Below are positions 32,756-41,666 of a stretch of 49,111 nucleotides of DNA, in pieces. Position 1 is the stretch's first letter. Every line of letters begins with the position of its first letter. Under the pieces are notes generated by a model. That model was given only the letters and a program-made list of their open reading frames with translations, ran no database searches and was not told the DNA's origin. Source of the stretch: an uncultured Bacilli bacterium (GTDB lineage: Bacteria; Bacillota_I; Bacilli_A; RF39; UBA660). The stretch is from assembly GCA_910586195.1 (NCBI GenBank), contig CAJUHO010000007.1:1-49111 (forward strand). The letters run 5' to 3'. The position numbers and the translations under genes were made by a program.

Positions 32756-35700
32756 CTATGAATTATCTCCAACTAATCGATAGGGATCTACTCTTGTTCC
32801 TGTTCCACTTGCAATCGTAATATCATTTTTTAAAACAATCACTGGATGAACAGCATAATCTTCTGAAGTGCCTGCAATACATTGTATTCTTGAGGATCCT
32901 ATACCTATCTTTTGTCCATGATAAAACGAAGATTCATAACATGTTGTAGTAGTCCAGCCAACTGCTGGTAACCAAGAATTTATCTGTTCATATTCTGATG
33001 CATTAATTAAACCTATTGGACAAGAAGTTTCTCCAGCTCCTCCAGTATCCCAACTATTATTAAGATATAAAAATTTTTGATATTCATATAAGTTTTGTAA
33101 AAAATTCCCATTTAAATCTTTTCCTACGGTACTATTACAGAGAAGTGGATAGCAATATGTTACCCCTATAGAAGCATCCCAGGATCCTCCACCCAAATCA
33201 GATACTCGTGAAGTGGGATTGGCAGCTATTAATTTATAATTGCTTGATTCCAATTTATATACCCGCCATAAAACACCTGAATATCGTATATAATTATTTG
33301 GATTAGTTCCTCTTATAAAATCACCTGAAGTGTATCCTCCATCACCTAAATTAGTTGAATTCCATATATCACTAAGCGGCATTACAATTGTCACACCAGG
33401 TGTAATGGTTGTGGCAATATTTTGATTGTTACTTCCATCTTTTAAGGTATTGGCAGCAATAGTGATGGATAGGGCTCCTCCAGTATTAAATCCTGATAGA
33501 GTAAGTGTATATTGTTTTCCATTTGTGATATTACTTGCGGCACTTAAAGTCTTGGTAGTAGGTGTCACTGTGGTACTTCCTACTTTTACAGTGATATTTG
33601 CAGCACTTAGAGTGGATGTCACACCTCCTGAGGTGTCTGTTCCCTGTATTACTATCTTTACTTGCGAAGATGATGATACACTTCCACTACTTGAACCACT
33701 TCCTATCTTCCAGATTGGTTTTGTGGTATCTAGTGCTCTTGCATAATAGGTTACATTAGAGGTTAGTCCTACACTACTTCCTGCGGCACTTCCACTGGTG
33801 GCTGTATTGGAGGTAGACCAGAATCCTGTATTATATCCTGCTAACGAGGTTATAGATGGCAAACTTACATTACAACTTGTCCCTTGGGCTGTTCCGTTGT
33901 AGGTTGCTGCTATCGTACAACTTCCACTATTAGCGCCAATAGCACTTACGCCACTTCCCTTACTATAAGTGGCTGTCCTCGTAACTGCTGCTTTCGTAGT
34001 TTGTGCATAGTATGTCACATTACTACTAATTGCTTTAACACTATTTGCACTCCAATCATTCGCATATCTTGTCGCAGCAGTTGAGTATCCTGTTATGGTT
34101 GGGGTATTACTACTTGCCACTATCACAGGAGACGTTACATTACATGTTGTTGCCGTCTGAGCTGTCCCATTATATGTCGCTGGTATTGTACAACTCCTTG
34201 TCACTGTCGCTGCAGTAGAGGCTGTACCACTGGCATCTGTTTGACTTGTCGCTCCATTCTTGTTGAATGTTGCTATATAACTTACTGCAAGTCGAGAGGT
34301 AATCGCATAATAGACTCTTCCATTATTACTGGCATCTAAAACTAAACTTTCTCCACTTCCTATCTCTTTTGTGGTTCCACTGGCACTTTGGTTATATCCC
34401 AGTACTGTGGGTGTGGCTGCTGGTGCAGTGATCTCTGGCGTTGTGATTGTACAACTAGCACTTCCTTCTTCTCCTCTATAGATATTTCCGGTATTACAAC
34501 TCTTCTCGGTCTCTCCTATGGTATTTCCATTGGCATTAAAGTAGACTCTATAAACTTCTCCATTCTTATACGTAATTGGGTAATACGTCTTTCCTTCTCC
34601 GATTGGTAATGCTCCTCCTGGAGGGATTCCATCTTTGGCTGTAGGGTCTTCATTCCATCCTACTACTGTGTATCCTTCTTCTACAATAATATCGGGGGCC
34701 ACTACTGTACAGGTGCCTCCCTTTTTGCTAATGGCACATTTATTGTCCGTATTTTCGATTCTAATAACGCCTGGTCCTTCTGGATTATATTCTGGAGTTA
34801 TTGTCTTTTCTACTTTGATAATAACTTCTTTTTCTTCTCCATCTTCATCTGTAATGATAACTTTTGTCTCTCCTACGTCTTTCGCTGTTACGTTTCCATC
34901 TGGGTCTACTGTCGCAATTGTCTCATCTTCACTCTTATAGGTAACGTTCTCTTTATCTGTTACTCCTGGTAAGTCTATCTTATCCGTTGGTTTTGTTTCA
35001 ATATCTAGGATAAACTCATATGGTACATGGCCTACATTTACTACTCTTACAACACTTGCTGTGTTTCCTTCTTGGTCTGTTATTAGATATTTTATATAGT
35101 ATAATCCTTTTCTTTTGGTATTCACTGTTCCTACTGTTACCACTCTACTTGTGATATCTCCTTCAATATCATCAGTGGCAGTGGCTCCTAATTCTGTATA
35201 CTCACCATCTACATCGATCTCTACTATCGCATTTCCATTTAAGGTTATCACTGGTGGAGTTGTATCTTTCTTATAGACATTGATACTTCTGACTGCTGCT
35301 CCTTCATTTTGACTTTTGTCCTTTATCTTGTAATAAGCATAATAGACTCCGAGTTTACTGGTATCTATGCTTTCTACTTCTTTTGTTTCACTTCCATCAT
35401 AATATTCATAACTTACTACTACATTACTCTTATCTAGCGTATCTTTATTATCTCTTACACTCTCTACTCCTAGGTCACTATAACGACTTCCCTGTGGCAC
35501 ATTCACACTAGTAGATCCTGCTAGGATAATCACTGGGGCCGTAGCATCTAAGGTGCTAGCATTTATCTGTACCGCACTTACTACTATTTTGCCCTTAAAG
35601 GTCTTCTCTTGGGCATCATTTCCTGTATTTCTATCTACCCATAACTTTAACTCATACTCTCTCTTTTCTTTTGGGTCTATTTCTATATCTTTTATTAACA

Positions 35701-36121
35701 CTAATCCATCTTTTAGGGAGGCAGGAGAACTCCACTCTCCTCCTTTTTCTCTTACTGCATATCTTACATACTTAGCATCTAACTCATCCTTACTCTTTCC
35801 TAGTTCTAATGATACATCATACTTTACTCTTAACTCTCCTGTATTTTCTACACTAAATCCACTCGATGTATTTTGCATTCCTTCTTTATCACTTACGGGA
35901 TACATATTCTCAAGACTTACAATATTTCCATCTGCATATCTTACCGCAAGAGTTCCTGCTACTATCTCTAACTCTTTTCTTCCTGTTAGTGTTAGACTTA
36001 GTATCGCATAACTTCCTCCTATGATAGTAATTAAAACAAACACTCCTATTACACAATAGGTTAAAAGCTTCTTATTATCCTTTGACAAGTCTTTGATCTT
36101 TTCTTTTACTTTCTCTATCAT
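32756..36121 (-). CDS. Phase-variable giant multidomain surface protein
   Basis: About 1,121 residues. A basic N-terminus and membrane/signal segment end in GGSYAILSLTLTGRKE, like TasA/camelysin precursors. A beta domain follows (about 45-185), then two DUF5011-type Ig modules (about 190-365; both contain PVI and YSDLG or YTELG turns), a Big_2-like module (about 370-440), several repeats with 'SCTIPATYNGTAQ...' and 'NVTYYAxT' (about 450-830), another Ig-like module and a C-terminal domain ending VHPVIVLKNDITI...VDPYRL. It is probably a displayed adhesin or fibre. I prefer the ATG at 36121 (after GAGTGAT) because the codon at 36157 lies in the recombination site and lacks a ribosome-binding site. 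Confidence 0.8.
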   Translation of the reverse strand: MIEKVKEKIKDLSKDNKKLLTYCVIGVFVLITIIGGSYAILSLTLTGRKELEIVAGTLAVRYADGNIVSLENMYPVSDKEGMQNTSSGFSVENTGELRVKYDVSLELGKSKDELDAKYVRYAVREKGGEWSSPASLKDGLVLIKDIEIDPKEKREYELKLWVDRNTGNDAQEKTFKGKIVVSAVQINASTLDATAPVIILAGSTSVNVPQGSRYSDLGVESVRDNKDTLDKSNVVVSYEYYDGSETKEVESIDTSKLGVYYAYYKIKDKSQNEGAAVRSINVYKKDTTPPVITLNGNAIVEIDVDGEYTELGATATDDIEGDITSRVVTVGTVNTKRKGLYYIKYLITDQEGNTASVVRVVNVGHVPYEFILDIETKPTDKIDLPGVTDKENVTYKSEDETIATVDPDGNVTAKDVGETKVIITDEDGEEKEVIIKVEKTITPEYNPEGPGVIRIENTDNKCAISKKGGTCTVVAPDIIVEEGYTVVGWNEDPTAKDGIPPGGALPIGEGKTYYPITYKNGEVYRVYFNANGNTIGETEKSCNTGNIYRGEEGSASCTITTPEITAPAATPTVLGYNQSASGTTKEIGSGESLVLDASNNGRVYYAITSRLAVSYIATFNKNGATSQTDASGTASTAATVTRSCTIPATYNGTAQTATTCNVTSPVIVASSNTPTITGYSTAATRYANDWSANSVKAISSNVTYYAQTTKAAVTRTATYSKGSGVSAIGANSGSCTIAATYNGTAQGTSCNVSLPSITSLAGYNTGFWSTSNTATSGSAAGSSVGLTSNVTYYARALDTTKPIWKIGSGSSSGSVSSSSQVKIVIQGTDTSGGVTSTLSAANITVKVGSTTVTPTTKTLSAASNITNGKQYTLTLSGFNTGGALSITIAANTLKDGSNNQNIATTITPGVTIVMPLSDIWNSTNLGDGGYTSGDFIRGTNPNNYIRYSGVLWRVYKLESSNYKLIAANPTSRVSDLGGGSWDASIGVTYCYPLLCNSTVGKDLNGNFLQNLYEYQKFLYLNNSWDTGGAGETSCPIGLINASEYEQINSWLPAVGWTTTTCYESSFYHGQKIGIGSSRIQCIAGTSEDYAVHPVIVLKNDITIASGTGTRVDPYRLVGDNS

Positions 36122-36153
36122 ACTATCACTCTTTTCCAATCCATCTATTTTCA

Positions 36154-36176
36154 TCATAAAGGATGATACTTTATGA
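36154..36176 (+). repeat. Recombination site B-left
   Basis: Arm CATAAAG (36155-36161), core GATGATA (36162-36168), arm CTTTATG (36169-36175), with T before and A after. The 23-bp block recurs inverted at 36426-36448. The minus-strand end of this site contains an in-frame ATG of the surface-protein gene. Confidence 0.75.
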
Positions 36177-36367
36177 GAAAGTGAATCTATATCTTTATTT
36201 TGATAGTATTTTTCTTCCTTTAGACTGATTAAATGACTAATTTTCTTTTTATCCTAATATTAAATTTATATCATATTCATTCTATATCTCGACTATTTTT
36301 TGACTAATTATAAATCTAATATATATTTTTATTTCCTTATTTTTACATTAAATTCACTCTTTTAACA

Positions 36368-36396
36368 TTGAAAATATATCCATATTATTGTATATT
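36368..36396 (+). promoter_or_regulatory. Invertible promoter B, OFF orientation
   Basis: TTGAAA (36368-36373), a 17-base spacer and TATATT (36391-36396) on the plus strand, pointing away from the surface-protein gene. The -10 context ATTGTATATTTA resembles promoter A (ATTGTATACTTA). Inversion would give a leader of about 77 bases to the ATG at 36121. Confidence 0.6.
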
Positions 36397-36425
36397 TATT
36401 ATAGTTAATGATAAAGAAATATAAT

Positions 36426-36448
36426 TCATAAAGTATCATCCTTTATGA
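36426..36448 (-). repeat. Recombination site B-right (inverted copy)
   Basis: An exact 23-bp reverse complement of 36154-36176: arm CATAAAG (36427-36433), core TATCATC (36434-36440), arm CTTTATG (36441-36447). The core differs from that of locus A, so recombination should pair only within each locus. Confidence 0.75.
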
Positions 36449-36479
36449 GTTATACTTTTTTACTATATATACAAAAAAA

Positions 36480-36514
36480 CTGTAGAAATTTGTCCTTTTC
36501 TACAGTGATTTTTT
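36480..36514. terminator. Bidirectional terminator flanking invertible segment B
   Basis: CTGTAGAAA (36480-36488) and TTTCTACAG (36497-36505) pair. The plus strand runs into TGA and six T, the minus strand directly into seven T. It can stop the OFF-state promoter transcript and also shield the segment from the upstream minus-strand gene. Confidence 0.75.
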
Positions 36515-36696
36515 ATAAAACCCACTATGTATTAAATTTTATAATCAAAATATATATTAACTTAAATAGCCTTATAGGTGATTTATTAATACATAAAATT
36601 ATTTAAATTGATATTAGAAATCGTGTGTCTTGAAAGTACGCATTCACTGAAATTTTTATAGATTCTGACTTTTTTATTCTAAACTACTACAATTAT

Positions 36697-38514
36697 TTAA
36701 TGAAAATTACTGACTTTTTGTTTAGTATATATTTTTTCTTTTAATACTTTACTAATTGGATTACTTGGTGTATCGAACTTCTCTGCCAAATGCAAACATT
36801 CTTCTAGTGTCCCACCATCTTCTAAAACCGATAATAAATACTCATATATTTTCTCTTCTTCAGTTACGGAAGCTATGGCTTCATTTTCTACGTTAACATT
36901 TCTATCAAAAAGACAAAAGGCTGTTTTCTCTAACGAATGATTATAATCATTCTCTTTTATCAAGTCTATATATTGCCCAACTATATATTTTTTTACCCGA
37001 TTTTTCATCTTATTAAAGAAGACTTCACTGTTAGAAAAATTATAATATAAATCTCCACAATTTTGATAAATATATAATAATAAATCCTGAAAAACATCAT
37101 CTTTTTCTTTTTTTATACCAAATGAGAATAATGAATACCAAATATATTTTAATTGTCTTTTTATATTAACATACTCCTCAGTAAAGAAATCATGATTGAG
37201 CATTGCTTTCCCAATAAATAGTCCATTATTCTTCTCTAAAGCATCCATATAATCATCCGTTATAAAAAAGCGTCGCTTATTAATTAAATGTACAATCAGT
37301 TCATGACAAGTAATACCATACTCTTGAATTATTGATTCTATTTCTTCTTTAGAATAAAATCTACTCTCCGAAAAAAATGGTGCTATAAAATTCATTTTTT
37401 CTCTAGTTACGCCATTTATCACTCGTACCTTTGCTCCATTATACTTTAAATTTGAAAATTGTACACCCTCTATTCCTAAAATCTTACAAATCTCATCCTT
37501 AGTTAGTGTCTCTTTATATAAATTTTCAATATTGCAAAAATCTTCATAGGAAATACTATCACCTTCATTCAGATGAAAAGTATCTAAAATATTATAAAAT
37601 AAATTTTTACGAATTTTATCTGTAAGTTCCATTTTATTTTTAAGTATAGTAGCCTTTTTATTATCCGACTTTAAACTTTTAAAGGTATTATAGTTTATGC
37701 CTAAAATCATTTGTGCAAAATTAACCTCACTAATATATTCAAATCCTTGATATAATTCCATAAATCTCTTTTTATCAATACACTCTTTTAATCTAGCACC
37801 TCTAAAATTAATCAAAAAATCAACAATTTCTTCCTTTTGCCCTTTAATAAAAGAGTTGACTCTTCCCTTTAGAACAATAGGTTTTATACTTCCAGCCTTC
37901 ATATTAGAAAAAGTAGAACGATTTATTTCCAATATATACGCAAGTCTATATTCTCCCATATCTGGAAATAATTCATAAATTTTCTTAAAATAATCATATG
38001 TTATTTGCATACCAGGATAAATAATTCTATCATTAATTAATTGGGAAACAATCAACTCTTCTTGTTCTGATATATCATACTTTTTTAAAATTATTGTTGT
38101 TTTACATTGTCCATATTTTAAGTGTTGAAATCTACTTGTCGGAATTTCTAAGAGATTTGCAAGAGTATTTTCGTTTAAAAAGGGAACATATTTTAAAATA
38201 TCTAAAAATTGAGAATAGCTGATTTTCTGATTATAATGTATTACTTTATTTTCCATTAATTGAGAAATAATCTCATCAAATAATGAAAGTGGTAAACTTT
38301 TTAGCACAATAGCATTATTATATTTTTGTTTGCAGCCACGAAAAGTTGTATAACTGATATCCAATATACTAGCAAAATAGGATTCTGAAAAATATGGATA
38401 ATTAGAGTGTAGACTTTTAAATATATCATAATCAATACATTGACCTACAGATATTTTTCCAGAAAAAAGCAATTCCAATATAATTTTATTTTTTAAGTCA
38501 ATTGTAGTTAGCAC
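36697..38514 (-). CDS. Tandem HTH-like repeat protein with sigma-region-2-like segment
   Basis: A 605-residue soluble protein. Five repeats with a period of about 73 residues end near positions 72, 144, 216, 292 and 366. Each has a consensus (L/I)LxI-xxx-Fxx-(L/M)Kxxxx(K)xxIL(K), like a helix-turn-helix unit. A C-terminal part (about 445-525) with KKEKDDVFQDLLLYIY and FFNKMKNRVKKYIVGQYIDL resembles sigma-70 region 2. A helical tail follows. It starts with GTG after GAGGG. It is upstream of invertible locus B, separated by a bidirectional terminator. A DNA-binding regulator or sigma-like factor is my inference; no recombinase catalytic motif is seen. Confidence 0.6.
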   Translation of the reverse strand: MLTTIDLKNKIILELLFSGKISVGQCIDYDIFKSLHSNYPYFSESYFASILDISYTTFRGCKQKYNNAIVLKSLPLSLFDEIISQLMENKVIHYNQKISYSQFLDILKYVPFLNENTLANLLEIPTSRFQHLKYGQCKTTIILKKYDISEQEELIVSQLINDRIIYPGMQITYDYFKKIYELFPDMGEYRLAYILEINRSTFSNMKAGSIKPIVLKGRVNSFIKGQKEEIVDFLINFRGARLKECIDKKRFMELYQGFEYISEVNFAQMILGINYNTFKSLKSDNKKATILKNKMELTDKIRKNLFYNILDTFHLNEGDSISYEDFCNIENLYKETLTKDEICKILGIEGVQFSNLKYNGAKVRVINGVTREKMNFIAPFFSESRFYSKEEIESIIQEYGITCHELIVHLINKRRFFITDDYMDALEKNNGLFIGKAMLNHDFFTEEYVNIKRQLKYIWYSLFSFGIKKEKDDVFQDLLLYIYQNCGDLYYNFSNSEVFFNKMKNRVKKYIVGQYIDLIKENDYNHSLEKTAFCLFDRNVNVENEAIASVTEEEKIYEYLLSVLEDGGTLEECLHLAEKFDTPSNPISKVLKEKIYTKQKVSNFH

Positions 38515-38588
38515 TTTATTCCCTCTTTTCTATGAAAGTAGAATTAACATCTATTATAACAAATAGCATTATAAAAAAGAACTAAAGT

Positions 38589-40979
38589 TTATCTAACTAC
38601 TATATTAACAATTTTACCTTTAATAACTATTACCTTTACAATTTCTTTTCCTTCAATATGTCTTTGAACATTCGCCTCTTTCATTGCGGCATCTTTCATA
38701 ACCTCTTCTGAATCATCAAGACGCACCCTTATCGTTGCACGAAGACGTCCATTTACTTGTACTGCTATCTCCTTTTCTTCCTCTATTAAAATAGCATCAT
38801 CATAAGTAGGCCAATTCTCATAAGCAATTGTCTCATTATAACCAAGCATTTCCCATAATTCTTCTGTAATATGAGGCGCCACTGGATTTAATAATTTAAC
38901 AAAACCCTCTGCATACTCTTTTGGAAAAATCTCTTCTTTATAGACAGCATTGATGAATATCATCATTTGACTAATCGCCGTATTAAAATTTAAACTTTCA
39001 AAATCATCTGTTACCTTTTTTACTGTCTGATGATAAATCTTCTCCAAATTTTTATTTTCTTGATTTTGAATTTTTCCAGACTCATATAAACGATAAATAC
39101 GGTCCAAAAACTTCTGTGCCCCTTCAACTCCTTGCTGACTCCATGGTTTGCTTGCCTCTAATGGACCCATAAACATCTCATAAAGTCGCAAAGTATCGGC
39201 ACCATAGTCTCTTACAATATCAAGAGGATCAATAGCATAGTCTGGATAACGTTTTCCCATTTTTATACCATTAGCACCAAGAATCATACCTTGATGGACA
39301 AGTTTTTTAAATGGTTCCTTTACTGGAGATAGACCCTTATCATACAAATAGTGATTCCAAATTCTTGAATACATTAAATGTCCAACAGCATGTTCTGGCC
39401 CACCAATATATAAGTCAACTGGCATCCAATGTTTCAATAATTCCTGATTTGCAAAAACATCATCATTATTGGGATCAATATAACGTAAATAATACCAACT
39501 AGATCCAGCAGAACCTGGCATTGTAGAAGTTTCGCGATATCCCTTTTTTCCATTTTTACTATACTCTTTCCAAGATTTTGCATTCTCTAGTGGAGCCTTC
39601 CCATTATGACCTTTGTAATCTTCTAATTCAGGAAGAATAAGCGGCAACTCTTCATCGTCCAAAATATGAATATTACCATCTTCTAAATAAACAACAGGCA
39701 TTGGTTCTCCCCAATATCTTTGTCGCGCAAAAATCCACTCCCTCATTTTATAATTTACATGTTTTTTTCCACAATTGTGATTTTCCAACCATGAAATCAT
39801 AGTAGCAATAGCCTCTTCTTTATTCATACCATCTAAAAACTCTGAATTAATATGAACGCCATCTTCTGTATAAGCTTCCTTACTAATATCTCCACCTTCT
39901 AATACTTCTACAATAGGAATATGGAACTTACATGCAAATTCATAATCACGACTATCATGAGCAGGTACGGCCATAATAGCACCAGTTCCATAACTTGCAA
40001 GTACATAGTCAGATATATATATTGGAATTTCTTCATCGTTAACAGGATTGATTGCATAGGCACCAATAAATACGCCTGTTTTTTCATGATTTAATTCTGT
40101 TCTTTCTAAATCACTCTTAGAAGCACATACTTTTTTATAGGCATCTACTTGCTCACGTTTCTCATCTGTAACAATAATATCAACAAGCTCATGCTCTGGG
40201 GCCATCACACAGTAAGTTGCACCAAATAAAGTATCAGGCCTTGTCGTAAATACTGTAAACTCTTTATCATTATCTTTTATTTTAAATACTACATGGGCCC
40301 CTACTGACTTTCCAATCCAATTTCTTTGCATTTCCTTAGTTGACTCAGGCCAATTAACTTCATCAAGTCCCTCTAGCAGTTTCTCTGCAAAAACAGCTTG
40401 ATCAATTACCCATTGTTTCATATTACGACGAACAACAGGAAAACCTCCACGTTCACTTTTACCATCAATTACCTCATCGTTTGATAAAACCGTCCCCAAC
40501 TCTTCACACCAATTTACTGGCATATCAATATATTTTGCATAACCATCTAAATATAACTGTTTAAAAATCCATTGTGTCCATTTATAAAAATTAGGGTCGC
40601 TCGTCTTTAACATTTTACTCCAATCATAATCAAAACCAATAGATTTTAATTGTTTAGTAAAAGTATCAATATTTTTTTCTGTAAATCCATTAGGATGGTT
40701 TCCTGTTGTTACGGCATATTGTTCAGCAGGAAGCCCAAAAGAATCATACCCCATTGGATGCAAGACATTATATCCTTGCATTCTCTTCATACGGGAAATA
40801 ATATCTGTTGCTGTATATCCTTCGGCATGTCCTGCATGTAGACCAACTCCTGATGGATAAGGAAACATATCAAGAGCATAAAATTTAGGTTTACTAAAAT
40901 CCCAAACATCAGTATGAAAAGTATCTTTCTCCTCCCAATATTTTCTCCATTTTTCTTCTATTTTTTTAAAATTATACAT
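38589..40979 (-). CDS. leuS: Leucyl-tRNA synthetase
   Basis: A 796-residue class Ia synthetase. The HIGH-type motif HAGH is at 48-51 in PYPSGVGLHAGHAEGY. The CP1 editing domain holds TVFTTRPDTLFGATY and AVPAHDSRDYEFA with the editing Asp. A catalytic-loop motif KMGKR (about residue 575, in GIKMGKRYPDY) stands where KMSKS is usual. The anticodon-binding domain and a C-terminal domain follow. The start overlaps the end of the upstream membrane-protein gene by eight bases, and both lie behind a leucine T-box. Confidence 0.96.
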   Translation of the reverse strand: MYNFKKIEEKWRKYWEEKDTFHTDVWDFSKPKFYALDMFPYPSGVGLHAGHAEGYTATDIISRMKRMQGYNVLHPMGYDSFGLPAEQYAVTTGNHPNGFTEKNIDTFTKQLKSIGFDYDWSKMLKTSDPNFYKWTQWIFKQLYLDGYAKYIDMPVNWCEELGTVLSNDEVIDGKSERGGFPVVRRNMKQWVIDQAVFAEKLLEGLDEVNWPESTKEMQRNWIGKSVGAHVVFKIKDNDKEFTVFTTRPDTLFGATYCVMAPEHELVDIIVTDEKREQVDAYKKVCASKSDLERTELNHEKTGVFIGAYAINPVNDEEIPIYISDYVLASYGTGAIMAVPAHDSRDYEFACKFHIPIVEVLEGGDISKEAYTEDGVHINSEFLDGMNKEEAIATMISWLENHNCGKKHVNYKMREWIFARQRYWGEPMPVVYLEDGNIHILDDEELPLILPELEDYKGHNGKAPLENAKSWKEYSKNGKKGYRETSTMPGSAGSSWYYLRYIDPNNDDVFANQELLKHWMPVDLYIGGPEHAVGHLMYSRIWNHYLYDKGLSPVKEPFKKLVHQGMILGANGIKMGKRYPDYAIDPLDIVRDYGADTLRLYEMFMGPLEASKPWSQQGVEGAQKFLDRIYRLYESGKIQNQENKNLEKIYHQTVKKVTDDFESLNFNTAISQMMIFINAVYKEEIFPKEYAEGFVKLLNPVAPHITEELWEMLGYNETIAYENWPTYDDAILIEEEKEIAVQVNGRLRATIRVRLDDSEEVMKDAAMKEANVQRHIEGKEIVKVIVIKGKIVNIVVR

Positions 40980-41325
40980 CTTTAATCAATCCTTTCTTTA
41001 CATAATAAATTCCTATAATATGATAACTAATAAGTATTAGAGGAATTATTAAAAATAACGCAATTACTATTTCTAAAATATAACTATGTATCATAGAAAC
41101 AAGAGATACTAATAAGGCAATATCAAACGAGGATACTATAGATATCACAAGTAACAATTTTTTATAATCTATCACCTTCAAATCTATTTTATAACGGGCC
41201 TCTAAATATTTTACTTCCATAGGCTTCTTAGATGAATTCCTACGTTTTGCTACCCTTACAATAAAAATTTGATAAATTAGAAAAAGACTAGTAAATGTCA
41301 TAACAAATAATATAAACTCTTGCAT
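40972..41325 (-). CDS. Small membrane protein in the leuS operon
   Basis: A 117-residue protein with three hydrophobic segments (about 3-22, 60-82 and 86-106) and a basic loop VAKRRNSSKKP after the first. No family recognised. The ATG at 41325 follows GGAGGTG. It lies directly behind the T-box terminator and overlaps leuS by eight bases, so leucine-tRNA charging controls it too. Any role in leucine uptake or sensing is speculation. Confidence 0.65.
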   Translation of the reverse strand: MQEFILFVMTFTSLFLIYQIFIVRVAKRRNSSKKPMEVKYLEARYKIDLKVIDYKKLLLVISIVSSFDIALLVSLVSMIHSYILEIVIALFLIIPLILISYHIIGIYYVKKGLIKDV

Positions 41326-41339
41326 TACACACCTCCAAA

Positions 41340-41545
41340 AAAAAAGCATCTATCATTTAAGGACGAAAATTTCGCGGTACCACCTTAATTCATAGAGCTT
41401 CTATGCAACTTTGTATGAGATAAGGGTACTACCCGAAATATTTCATAGAAAATCAAGTTCATTATCTTCCTATATTTGTTTTCACCAACCACAAATTCTC
41501 TTATAAAAGGAAAAAATAATTACTACTACTTCCCATATTTCAAAA
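41340..41545 (-). promoter_or_regulatory. T-box leader of the leuS operon (Leu specifier CUU)
   Basis: The T-box core AAGGTGGTACCGCG lies at 41373-41386 (minus strand). Upstream, AATGAACTTGAT places a CUU leucine codon at 41455-41457. The terminator is weaker than in tyrS: CGUC/GAUG with a bulge and UA/UA, then a run of nine T. The leader controls the membrane-protein gene and leuS. Confidence 0.85.
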
Positions 41546-41553
41546 CTATTACT

Positions 41554-41582
41554 AGTATACAAGGATATAGAAACAATTGCAA
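41554..41582 (-). promoter_or_regulatory. Sigma-A promoter of the leuS operon
   Basis: TTGCAA, a 17-base spacer and TATACT on the minus strand, just upstream of the T-box leader. Confidence 0.7.
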
Positions 41583-41666
41583 GATTTTTATCTTGTTAGA
41601 AATAAATTTATTTTATTAGTATATATTTAAACCATAATTATAATCCCCCATATTTAAGGAGGGAAA

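Larger units (their letters stand above)
36158..36696. other. Intergenic region holding invertible segment B
   Basis: It contains most of the 295-bp invertible unit (36154-36448) with a plus-strand promoter inside, a bidirectional terminator (36480-36514) and about 180 AT-rich bases without recognisable features before the stop of the 605-residue gene. Confidence 0.7.

Noticed and set aside
33426..36011. Several plus-strand frames of 66-152 codons opposite the giant surface protein
   Set aside because: These are antisense by-products of Thr/Ser-rich repetitive coding sequence; no family motif or start signal is present.
20321..36448. The four palindromic sites as mere transcription terminators
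   Set aside because: They occur as exact inverted pairs with matching inverted cores and near-equal segment lengths, each enclosing a promoter. Terminators would not need this. A secondary terminator role is still possible.
36697..38514. The 605-residue protein as the recombinase for the invertible sites
   Set aside because: No tyrosine-recombinase R...HxxR...Y pattern or serine-recombinase N-terminus is visible; its repeats look like DNA- or protein-binding units instead.
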